Shown here: positions 22,701 through 34,700 of the stretch, one piece after another
How the letters are laid out: each line of letters begins with the position of its first letter
Position numbering within the stretch: the stretch's first letter is position 1
Source of the DNA: Cryptomeria japonica
Taxonomy: Eukaryota > Streptophyta > Pinopsida > Cupressales > Cupressaceae
NCBI RefSeq assembly: GCF_030272615.1
Contig: NC_081405.1
Span: forward strand, 612,348,920-612,412,919
Length of the DNA: 64,000 nt
Reading direction: 5' to 3'
Translations under genes and position numbers: made by a program
The notes under the pieces: generated by a model
What the model saw: only the letters and a program-made list of their open reading frames with translations
Databases searched by the model: none
What the model was told of the DNA's origin: nothing

Positions 22701-25700
22701 AAAATGCGTCAATAGAGTCATTGCCCTTTGCAATTTGAGGGCATTGCTTGAATTCTGGACGTGGATGATCCTTAATATCCACCATAACAGGGTTAGCCAC
22801 ATCTGTCGGAGCGGGAGCAGATCCAGAAGCCATTTCAATCTCAAAAAAATAGCATGAAAACAAAGAAAATACCTCACAACCTAAGCCGTTGAAAACCTTT
22901 GATAAATCTGCTTAGAGAATACTAGAAATCGCTGGAAAATGCTCTTAATCGCCTTGATTGCCTTAAACTCGCTCTGCTTCACTCTGAGTGCTGTGTGATC
23001 AGAAATGAAGCAACTTATCCCTTTTAATTTGCGAAACCCTAATTTCCCATTGACATTAATGCATGCCAACATATGATACCGGATACAAAATCCATTATCT
23101 CAGCGTCGGTGAATCTCCAGACTGTCTTCACCAAGATCTGAAACAAGCTTTCAGACCTCTACCGGGGGCAATGCAGGATCTGTCATTAATTTGCCTCCCC
23201 CTAAGGCTAAAGCCTTAGTTACTGGACAAGTTTCCTGCCGGTGCAGGAACATTTTGCTTTGCCGGTTGAGTAACCAGAGAATTTACCTCTGTCGATTGAT
23301 CTTTAGACTTCCTAATCCACTATTTAGCATGAGCTTGCCGGATCTCATCAACCTTTTGCTTTCCTTTCTCATTGGATGTGTCATTTCCTTCCGGTGTATT
23401 CTTGCTTCTGCAATATTTGGCAATGTGTCCTATTTTGTTGCATGCATAGCAAGTAACATTGTTCTTCTGAATTGCCTTGTTGAGTCCTTGACCATTCTTT
23501 GACCTACATTGATTAGCCATGTGTCCAAACTTTCCACATGCATGACATCTCACATTCATTCTACAATCTTCTGTCCTATGACCATACTTATTACACTTTG
23601 AACACTGATCGGTAACAATATTATTATTTTGATTTGCTCTATTTTTGCATTGACTTGCTCTATGACCAAACTTATTACAAACAAAGCATCTACCATTAAA
23701 TTTATGTGCATTGGGTTGCCTTACTGGTGATTTCTGATTTCGATTGACCTTTTGACTGGATGTGTCATCCTGATTTGCAGTATCGGAGCTTTCTCCATGT
23801 TCAAATCCAAGACCTCTAGTGTCTCCAATGTCTCTTTGATCCTTCAATAACCCATCAAGCTTTGCAGAACTGACCCTGAACTTTTCTTTGTACTCATTTG
23901 CAGCGTCCAGATCACTTCTTGGGATTGTCATAATTCTTTCCAACTCTTGCTCACTGTTCTGTGATTGCACCAACTCAATTTTCAACATATCATTCTCATG
24001 CGCCAACCTAATGCATTCCTCATATTTGTTTTTCAGAGACATAGCAAGATTTTCCTCATTCTTCTTCCGATTTCTTGGACATCCTCATAGTCATGGCTTG
24101 CATTTCATTCTTCATGACACCATTCTCCTGACTCAACTTCTGACATAATTCCTTAAGGGCATTCTTCTCTTCATCATCCAGATTTTGCAAAAGTTCCTTC
24201 CTTTTAGCTTGAGCAGATGATAACCTCTCCTGCAGGGTAAGAATGAATTCCTTTGCATAATTTAACTCATCTTGCAGCTTGAAGTTCTTCAACCTTTCAG
24301 CATCATAGTCCTCAAGTGCTACTTCAAGTTCCTTCTGTAGACTCATCTCCATGGATTCCGGATTCAGGATCTTCCTCAAGCTGTTAGACTTATTCCGAGG
24401 CACAATTCTCTGATACCAATTGTTGGAATCCAAAAACATTGAGAGGGGGGGTGAATCAATGGTCTGCTGGTTTGAATAATTGTAACCTTATTAACAAACC
24501 CACGTATTAACCGGTATGCATAAAAGAAAGTAACAAGAAGTAATATCAATGCAACCACATGAATCAACACCATAACATAGATATTTATACGTGGAAAACC
24601 TCAAAGAGGAAAAACCACGGTGGGATTGGTGACCCACAATATCTATCCATTGGCCAAATGGATAAATATTACAAGAGGGGCCTGCACATGCAGGAAGGCA
24701 CATTGCCTAGAGCACACTTCTCATCACAAAAGGAGCCTCACTGACTACAAATCCAAAACACTGGATTACAAACAAAAACTGAACTCAGAATGTGAAAAAT
24801 AAATTGAATGAATGATTCAATAATCGGATGATTACATTGAACGATATACACACGTATATATAGAGGTTAAAAGACGATGTTCTATAATTAGAACATAACG
24901 TTAAAGTAAAAGATTAAAGAGCTAAAAGCTAAATTAAGTTTAAAAGCTAATTAAATAAAAAGAAAAAGCTAAATGCTAAATAAAGCTTAAAAGCTAATTA
25001 TTTAAAAAGAAAAAGCTAAATGCTAAATAAAGCTTAAAAGCTAATTAACTAAAAAGCTAAATGACCATTAAACAAGGAACTAAATATAGGTGACTAAAAT
25101 ATAATTAAATATTCTAATAACCTCCCTTAATGGTCATGCTATCTATCACACCAAGCTGCCCTCTAAATTTGAGAAACTTTGCCGGGCTCAAGGACTTGGT
25201 GAGGATATCTGTAGTCTGATCTTCTGTAGGAATGTACTGCAGTATCACTGATCCATCTTCAACATGCTGGCGGATGAAATGACAATGAAGCTCCACATGC
25301 TTTGTCCGCTCATGGAAGACTGAATTTTTGGCTAATTTTAGAACCCCTTGATTATCACAAAACAAGGGAGTAGGTCCTGGTTGAAACATTTGCATGTCTG
25401 CAAGCATCCTACGTAGCCAAATTGCCTCACATGTTGCCTTAACAGTTCCCCGATACTTTGCTTCAGTCGAGGAAAGAGCTATTGCTTGTTGCTTCTTGCT
25501 GGTCCACGTGACTACACCTGTACCCAAGTTGAAAACATACCCAGAAGTTGACTTTCTGTCATCAACACAACCTGCCCAATCTGAGTCTGTAAAATCAACC
25601 AGCCTAGGATCTTTGCTTCTGTTGTACAGAATGCCAAAATCAGGAGTGCCCTTCACATATCGAAGCACACGCTTCGTTGCAACCCAATGTTCAACTTTTG

Positions 25701-28700
25701 GGGCTGACATGAAGCGAGAAATATAGCTCACAGCATAACTGATGTTAGGTCTAGTGGCGGTGAGATAGATGAGGCTGCCCACTAGTTGCTTGAATGAAGA
25801 CTCATCCACTACAGGTGAACCTGATTTGGCTGATAGTTTGAGCCCTATCTCCATAGGTGTAGATGCAAGTTTACAATCTTGCATTTGAAACTTATCTAGT
25901 AGGCTCTTGGCATACTTTGACTGAGAAATGAATATGTGGCCATCAGTGTGCCAAACCTCTACACCGAGACAATAATGGAGAAGTCCCAAATCTGTCATAT
26001 CAAAATGCTAACACAAATTCTGTTTGACCTGCATGATCAGATGTGTTGCATTGCCAGTAATGATGAGATCGTCAACATAGACTACTAGAAATAGAATATC
26101 ATCACTAGTATGTTTGACATACAAATTGGGATCTGAAGGACTCCTCTGAAAGCCTTGATCAATCAAGTACTTATCAATTTTGATGTACCATGCACAAGGA
26201 GCTTGTTTGAGGCCATAAAGTGCTTTGACTAGTCTACATACCTGGTGTTCCTTATCGGCAACCTTGAAACCTGGAGGCTGCGTCATGTAGACTTCTTCCT
26301 GCAAATCACCATTGAGAAAGGCACTCTTGATGTCCATTTGATGGACTTCCCATCCAAATTGAGCTGAGAGAGCAAGGACAAGCCTAATGGTACTCATCTT
26401 GGCTGTGGGAGCAAATGTCTCTTCATAGTCGATGCCCTCCTTCTGTGAAAACCCTTTTGCCACCAACCGAGCCTTGTACTTATCAAGACTCCCATCAACT
26501 TTATACTTGACTTTAAACACCCATTTGCAGCCAATGGGCTTCTTTCCTGGAGGAAGATCAGACAATACCCAAGTGTTGTTTTTCAGAAGACTATGTTGCT
26601 CCGCTGCCATAGCCTTTTCCCATTCAGGTACACCTTTAGCCTCTGTATATGTTTGAGGCTCATAAATACCGTGAATGTTGGCCACAAGAGAAAAATTAAC
26701 TGTGTGTTGTTGGCTCTTACCTCTAACGGATCTACCCTCAATGAGCTCATCATCATGAAGATCACCAATGGTCTTGCCCACCACTTAGGCTGGAGAGTAG
26801 AAGTACCAACATCTGCTGCAGGATGAAGATCGCCTAGAATATCTGGAGCAAGCTCCTCTGGATGTGGATCGAGAAGATCTTGAGGAAAGTTAGAGGGTGC
26901 AATGTCATGCCTGGGAGACCCCACAACTTCAGAGTCAACTAAATCCCTCTCATCCAGTGGAGCTAAGGGAAGACGAACACCCATACTTACAGCCTTTGGA
27001 GGGTGATCCTCAGTGCTCAAATCAGGAGAGGAAGGCTGAAAAGGCCCTCTTTCTTCATCAAATACAACATCTCAATTGAATATGAGGTGATTAGTGTCTA
27101 TATCAACCAGCCGATATGCCTTGTGGTTGTCACTGTAGCCGATGAACATCAATTTCTGACTCTTTGAATCTAGTTTGGTGCGCGTGGCATTTGGAATCCA
27201 AACATAATTTGTAGAGCCAAAAACTTTCAAATGATTGATTTTGGGCTTCCTGCTAGACCAAGCTTCCTCTGGAGTCATCTTCTTAACGACCTTTGTGGGA
27301 GACCGGTTCAAAAGGTAGACTGCAGTGAAGATCGCTTCTGCCCAAAAGTGTTTTGGAACATTTCTATGCTCCGACATAGACCGAGCCATCTCAGTGACTG
27401 TACGGTTCTTGTGCTCAACAACACCGTTCTGCTGTGGGGTGTAAGGTGTGGTAAGTTGATGCTTAATGCCATGTGATGCACAAAAGTTGGTGAACTCTGT
27501 AGAACAAAATTCCCCTCCATTGTTGGACCGAAGAGTGACTATCTGACAGCTAGACTCTTTTTCCACTAAGGCCTTAAACGTTTGAAACATGGTGAACACC
27601 TCTGATTTCTGCTTAAGAAAATAAACCCACATGCGTCTGCTGAAATCATCAACAAATAATAGAAAATACCTGCATCCAGTGACTGATGGAGTGTTCATGG
27701 GACCACAGATGTCTGCATGAACGAGTTGCAAGACCTTGGATGCTCTCCAAGCGTCTCCATCTGAAAACAGAGTCCTATGTTGCTTTCCAGCTTGACACGC
27801 TCCACAAACTCCATGATTCCGAGTTTGAATCTCAGGTAATCCTACGACTAGATCCTCTCGAACCAACTGAGAGAGATAGTGGACATTGAGATGCCCATAT
27901 CGCTAATGCCAAAGAGTGCTGATGGAAGTACTCCTAGCTGCCATGGCGAGCTCCTAAGAACCAGTAGAATCAACAAGTCTATAAAGACCATGATCCTCAA
28001 TACCAATTGCAACTGTAGTGCAAGTCTCCCTGTCAATAATGCTGCACTTGTGCAACTCGAAGACGACATCCAATTGTGGTGATTGTTGCATAATTTGACT
28101 GACTGACAGTAGATTGAGCCTCATACCAGGTACAAAGTATACATTGAGGAATATTAAATCCCTCCCACCAGATGAAATCTGAACGTTGCTCTTGCCGACA
28201 ACAGTATACTCTTCACCTCCACCAAAGATCACTGAATCAATGAAAGGCATGTACTCTGTAAACCAATCCCGACGATTTGTGAAATGTCGAGAGGCTCCAA
28301 AGTCAATGTACCAGGCTGATTGAACATCATCAGAGGATGTTTGGGCCATGAACTCATAGAAGGTAGATTCCTTCTGATCAAGATGCGTGGCAGAATTGGC
28401 TTTTTGCTTGGACCCTCCCTGTTTGGATTGCTGGGATGCTATCAATTTCTGGCAATCTTTCACCAAATGGCCATATATATGACAGTAGGAACACTGTAAG
28501 CTCTTCTTTTTGGAAGACTGCTGAGGTTGACTTTGACCTTGTCCTTTCTGCTGGAAGGACGGAGCTTTACCCTTGTACTTATGCGAAGCTGAGGCTGTGA
28601 AAGCCTGTTCAGTGGATGAACTAGCGCTGCTTCCAAATTGCTCCTTCCATCGATCTTGTTGGAGCAGCTTGTTGCAAAGATCAGGAAACTTCAAATCAAC

Positions 28701-31700
28701 ACTAGTAGAGGAGATATTGAGCGTATCAATGAAATGCTCGTAGGCTCATAGGATCTGGGAAGGCTTTTCAGCGTGATCACTACCATATCCTCTTCCACCA
28801 TGGTTCGGCCTATAGCTTCTAACTGATCACGGATGTCCTTGATCTTCATAAGATGTGCCTGGATAGATGACTTCTCATCCATCATGATAGAAAACAACAT
28901 ATTGCCTATAGCTTCTAACTGATCACGGATGCCCTTGATCTTCGTAAGATGTGCCTGGATAGATGACTTCTCATCCATCATGATAGAAAACAACATATTC
29001 TTCAAAAAGAAAGCTCGGCTCTTGTCGGACGTTTCATGAAGATCCTTCAAAAGATCCCAGATCTCTTTTGTTGTTTTACCTGAAGGCACCTGTGGGAGTT
29101 GATCATCTATGACGGAGAGTTTGATAATCATGACAGCCTCTCGATTCTTCACATCATGTTTGTCTTGATTATCACCTGCTGTTGTAGGACAAGATTCCTT
29201 GCCCAAAACAAGCTGATCAACGCAACAATACTCAAAGATGGTAAGCATACACTGTTTCCAGGTGTTGTAGTTGCGGCCGTTGAACTTCTGACTATGTTCC
29301 AACATGATGTTGGTTAATGATGCCATCACGGAAATCGAGGTTGATCGAGGTCAACTAAGTGAAAGCAAGAGACAGAAGAATCTGGTTTTAAAAAAAATCA
29401 GAATAGAAACAGCTGCTGAAAAAACTGAAACCCTATAGGAGAATTTTGGCATGAATTTCGAGGTTTGGAAGAAATCCAAAAATTAAAATTTTTTGCACAC
29501 TTAAAATCGCATAAATGGTGCCAAAAAAAAGGAAAATCCCAACGTCCACAAAAATAGCAGAAATTGTGAACTGTTTTTAAATTCCAAGGCAAATTTGCTG
29601 GCACAAAAATCGAGGCACCCAAAAAAATTTAAGACCAACCCAAAAAAGCTCTCGAAAAACCCACCAAGAATCTGAAAATAGAATATAGATCCGATGGCTC
29701 AAAAATCGAGGCACGGAAAACGATGCATCTAGAAAAATCTGACTATGACCCAGTTGAGCTCTTGAAAAACCCACCAAGAATCTGCAACCAAAATAAAATT
29801 TCGACTTGAACTGAAGGGCCAAAACCCTAGTCGAAAATTGTAGAAACCCTAGGAAAATTTTCAACCTGCAAAAAAAACTGCCCAGGAAGAGAAAAAAATC
29901 TGCTTTTTAAAAAAAAACATCTCTTCAATAAATTTTAATAACAAAAATTTTCGAAATTTTTAATTTCCATGCTCTGATACCATGAAAAATAAATTGAATG
30001 AATGATTCAATAATCGGATGATTACATTGAACGATATACACACGTATATATAGAGGTTACAAGACGATGTTCTATAATTAGAACATGACGTGAAAGTAAA
30101 AGATTAAAGAGCTAAAAGCTAAATTAAGCTTAAAAGCTAATTAACTAAAAAGAAAAAGCTAAATGCTAAATAAAGCTTAAAAGCTAATTAACTAAAAAGC
30201 TAAATGACCATTAAACAAGGAACTAAATATAGGTGACTAAAATATAATTAAATATTCTAATAGAATGTGCATCTGCTATGCTAGATGAATTCCGGTTAAA
30301 GCACTGTCTGTACCGGTTATACTGAAACCTCCCTTACCGATATCTTAGATCGCTTCCCAATCCTCTAGACCAATAATCAAGACCGATTACAGATCTTTAC
30401 ATTCGCATTCTATCGATCAAGTTAACATCCCAAAACCTATCTTCGTCATATCCATCATATATCCAAAATGACCTAACCCGGACTGACTTATATACCCTTT
30501 TATTTGAATAAACACAAATGCCTTATGTCGGCTTACAAACATATTACAAAAGATAAGACACACGTCAGCCCAGATAAAATATAAACATAAAACAATATGA
30601 CTGTTGCTGCTTCAACGCTTGCCAGATCAATCTCCTATGTTGGCCTTAGAATATTGGTTCCAAGTTTGCCAGTTAACATGCCTGCCGGTTCCCTTGAATG
30701 CTGTTACCTTGATTGCCGGATCTCCCATGAAGTGTGTTGCCATCAATGACAACACCTAGAACCCGGATGAGTGTCAATTGCCAACAGTATCATTGTTTCA
30801 ACTTCAACAATTTAAAGTTTGAGCATAAAATAGATTCTCTAATTCATCATCCTCATTCTGCTCCTCATCATTGACATTGACATTAGATGAATAAATGCCA
30901 ATGCCACTTACACTTGCACTTGCACTTTAAGTTTGCTCGCTATCTGAGTCATCAAATGCAACAAGTTGAGAAGTGAAAGCATCCAAATCAGTATGCTCTG
31001 GCTCTATATCCCACATCTTCGTTTCCCCTTGCTTGTAGTCATGTTGCTTGTGTGAAATGAGCCAAGTTAATGTTTTAAAACTCACTTTTAGTGTTATATT
31101 TTAATTTTTTATGTGGTGGAATAAAAAAAAATTAAATTTTGCAAAAAAAACCACCACCATTTTTGGGCTGTCAGACCCTGGGTTCTACCTGGGTCCTCTT
31201 GGGTTTGACCTGGTCCAAACCAGGCCTGTGAATCACGGACCCTGTCCGGACCACAGGTGAACTGGACCAGAACCCCGGACCGGACCGGACCAGTACCCGG
31301 GGTCTAGGGGGCCAAACCCGGTAACCTAGGAAATAAATAACAAATAAAACTAGGAACATTGATATTTGCAATTTTAAAATTCATATATGTATATTTTATA
31401 AATTTAAAATATAAAATCAAATTTAAAACCTAAAACTCGAACTTAAATATAAATTATATGATATTGAGCTATAAATGTTTACTGTTAATACTAAGTTATA
31501 TATACTTTTCTTTAATGCTACATTACAATTATTGTTTCTTGGTGAATTAGGATCAGATCTGCTTATGCAAGCAGTGATCCTCACTGGAAAATTTTGTAAC
31601 TGGTCAGTGAGCTGAGGAAGGAAATTTGAGACATCGCAGACCTGGCCAGGGAGGGCAGAATTTATTGAAGAGGCTCAAAGGGGTGCTTCTCGAGGAGAAC

Positions 31701-34700
31701 TCTCAAACCAACGCTGTACCCATAATGGTTTGCGATGCAATATGAAACTCACTCTTGCCTAATGCATCAAAAAGAAATAACAAAGTTTATGCAGAGACAC
31801 TGCTTTCATTTGATAAATTGATTGCAACAAATAAACATTTTTTATTCATATCAGAAGTGCGAACAAAAACAAAAATTACATCAATGGCCTTCAATGGCCT
31901 TTCAATCCAAACAAACATTCTCACATTCCCCTGCATTCTCTATTCTACCCATGGACTCCACAAGCTCTCCACTCTCTGCTCTCTCCTTAACTGCAACTCC
32001 ACACTATCCCAACCTTACTGGATGCTGCTAAGCTCTATTGGCCGCACTATTTGCTACCCAGCCCAACACCCAGCGCCCTTCTTCACATTGATACCTTGCC
32101 TCTACATATCTGCGTTCCCACCTTCCACTATGCAGCTCCTCTATTTAATGGACTGATGGCCACGACTCCTCTATAGATGCGTTACACTTCCTTTCTTTGG
32201 ACTGCCACTGCACAGCTCACTACTTCCACAAAATTACATGGCATTAATGAAAGTTGTAAATCATTTCAAGCCTGTCGTTTTTAATTTTATTGGGCTCCAC
32301 TTTGTGCCATTACATTGCAACCTTAAATCTTCTTACTATTTTGGGCTGACTCTTGCATTTCTCCCTCTACCATCACCACACATGTTTCTCCCATTCTGGC
32401 ATGAGTAGGCATGATGCTCTGCATGAGACGCACTCGGTAGAAAGTTTGTGAGCAAAATGTGACAATTGCACATGAAACTATCTATCTTTCCTCTTCTTCC
32501 AACATTTCGTTAGTACAACTATGACCCTCCTTCCACAATTTCTCACAAAACTGGAGTTGAGTGATAGAATCACCCTTTGAGATTGTGAACAATCTGCAGC
32601 AAACTCCATCGCTGTGACAATTGCACATGAAACTATCTCTTTTTCCTCTTCTTCCAACATTTCGTTAGTACAACTATGACCCTTCTTCCGCAATTTTGCT
32701 TACCACTTTTCTCTCCTCTCATGGATTGGTATCCATCATGTCTCGTCCTCCTCCACCAATGGCTCTCTCCTCTCTTCTTCTCCTTAGTGGTATCCAACCC
32801 ACCACCAACCAACTTCTTCCACCAAATATCCTCTCCACTCTTCCTCTCTTTTGTGGATTTCAATCCACCATGAACCGACTACCTCTACCAAGTTTCACTT
32901 GCACAATCTTTCACAACTTCCACATACAAACATGCAACATTTGTATTCCGCCTTGTCAATTCACTATCCTCCTTTTTACTTCAACACAAAAATCCATCTC
33001 CAATTCTTTATTACTAAATTTATAAAAATTTACCTCCTCATCAAGCTTCTCAAATTTGACTTCAACAAAGTTATCAACTACTGCAATTATTTCCTCTACC
33101 TTTTTACTCCCATTTACATGAAAGAAATCAATAAGATTTGATTCAACCTCACCTTTTGTGGCAACCTGTGTCTCACCTAGAATCAATTCATCACTTTCTC
33201 TGTCAATTGCTTCAATACACATCAACAAGTCGTCATTTTCAACTTCTTCTTGGTTAGCTTTAAAAAAACCAACATGTTCCTCTTTGACCGCAATATCTTC
33301 CTTCTTTTCAAGTTCACCTTCCAAGAAGCTATTGATTCTTCTAATCTCCTCTTTCAAGATGAAATCCTCATCTTCATCAATCTGCTCATCAAACAAGGGG
33401 CCCTCGAAGTGCATCATTTTAGCTTCCACATCTTGAGTATCTTCTTGGCTTGTCACAAAAACTACCGTGTCTTCTATACCTTTACCTTCTTTAGTCACTT
33501 CTTCAATCACACCTTCATCTTCAAACCTATTGCTAAGTATGATGTCATTATCGCTCTCCATTGCACTGCTCAAATTCGCAACACTTGATGTTGTCACCTC
33601 TTCAAGATAACTCTCACTTCCCTCTCTAGTTTCTTCTAAACTGAACTCTGAAATTCTATTTTTATTTCTGATTAGCTCAGTCAATATGGACACTTTGTTC
33701 ATGAGATCCGTCATCCCATTTTGCACCATCTCTTTCATATCTGCAATCTTATCCTTTTCATTGATCTTCTCCTCCTCTTTTCCAACATCACTATGCCTTT
33801 TAATCAAGATTCCAAAAGTCCCTTCCATTGTTTATTCGATCTCATCAATCGTACACGCTATTTTTCTTCTCTCTATTATCTGTTTCGAAAGTCTACATAA
33901 ATTGATTTTTTCTTCTAAGTCGAAAATCCGGACTCTTGGTCTCACATCTATTCCCTTCATTGTGTAACAGGAAATACTTATTTTACCTTAATTCTCTTTT
34001 CTACTCAAATCTTCAAATCCTCAGTTTCACACATGTAAACTGCCTCACATTTGGCCATCTGTTTACACCTGCAAGAGCCTTAACTCCTCAAACCCTCTAA
34101 AAAGTTATTCTTGCAAGTTGCATGTACACATGCAACAAATCTCTCACACAATCCAACCCTCAGGTCCTGGTGCAAACTGCCTCACTCTGGTGAATCTGTC
34201 TGCACGCTTAGAGTCTTCTCCCTATGATACCACTGATGCAATACGAAACTCACTCTTGCCTAATGCATGAAAAAGACTTAACAAAGTTAATGCAGAGTCT
34301 CTCTGCATTCACTCGATTGCAACAAATTAACATTTTATATTCATATCAAAAGTGCGAACAAAAATAAAAATTACATCAATGGCCTTCAATGGCCTTTCAA
34401 TCCAAACAAACATTCTCACATTCCCCTGCATTCTTTATTCTACCCATGGACTCCACAGGCTCTCCACTCTCTGCTCTCTCTTTAACTGCAACTCCACACT
34501 ATCCCAACCTTCCTGGATGCTGGTAAGCTCTATTGGCCACAATATTTGCTACCCAGCCCAACACCCAGCGCCCTTCTTCACATTGATACCTTGCCTCTAC
34601 ATATCTGCCTTCCCCCTTCCCACTACGCAGCTCCTCTATTTAATGGACTGATGCCCACGACTCTTCTATAGATGCATTACACTTGCTTTCTTTGGACTGC

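Larger units (their letters stand above)
24793..30262 (-). mobile_element. Nested Ty1-copia element (copia-C), 5470 bp, with target duplication
   Basis: Two LTRs (24793-25119, 327 bp; 29983-30262, 280 bp) enclose a complete minus-strand copia gag-pol. The 5-bp target duplication GAATG lies at 24788-24792 and 30263-30267. A primer-site complement (GCTCTGATACCA, 29971-29982) adjoins the right LTR, and a polypurine-tract complement (ACCTCCCTT) adjoins the left. The element splits the LTR of the surrounding element, so it is the younger insertion. Stops and frameshifts break gag-pol, but each domain is still easy to read, so decay is modest. Confidence 0.95.
19531..30786 (-). mobile_element. Pol-less LTR retroelement interrupted by a copia insertion
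   Basis: The minus-oriented 5' LTR is split into 24421-24792 and 30268-30786 (891 bp when joined). It begins TGTTGG and ends CCAACA. An initiator-Met tRNA primer-site complement (CTCTGATACCAAT, 24408-24420) directly adjoins it. Leftwards come a coiled-coil plus four-CCHC reading frame (24439-23320), a spacer, and a long frame-broken ORF of about 3 kb (22863-19804). No protease, integrase or reverse transcriptase is visible, and no 3' LTR was found before the hAT sequence at 19530, so the 3' end is probably deleted. A solo LTR of the same family lies in intron 16. Confidence 0.75.
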
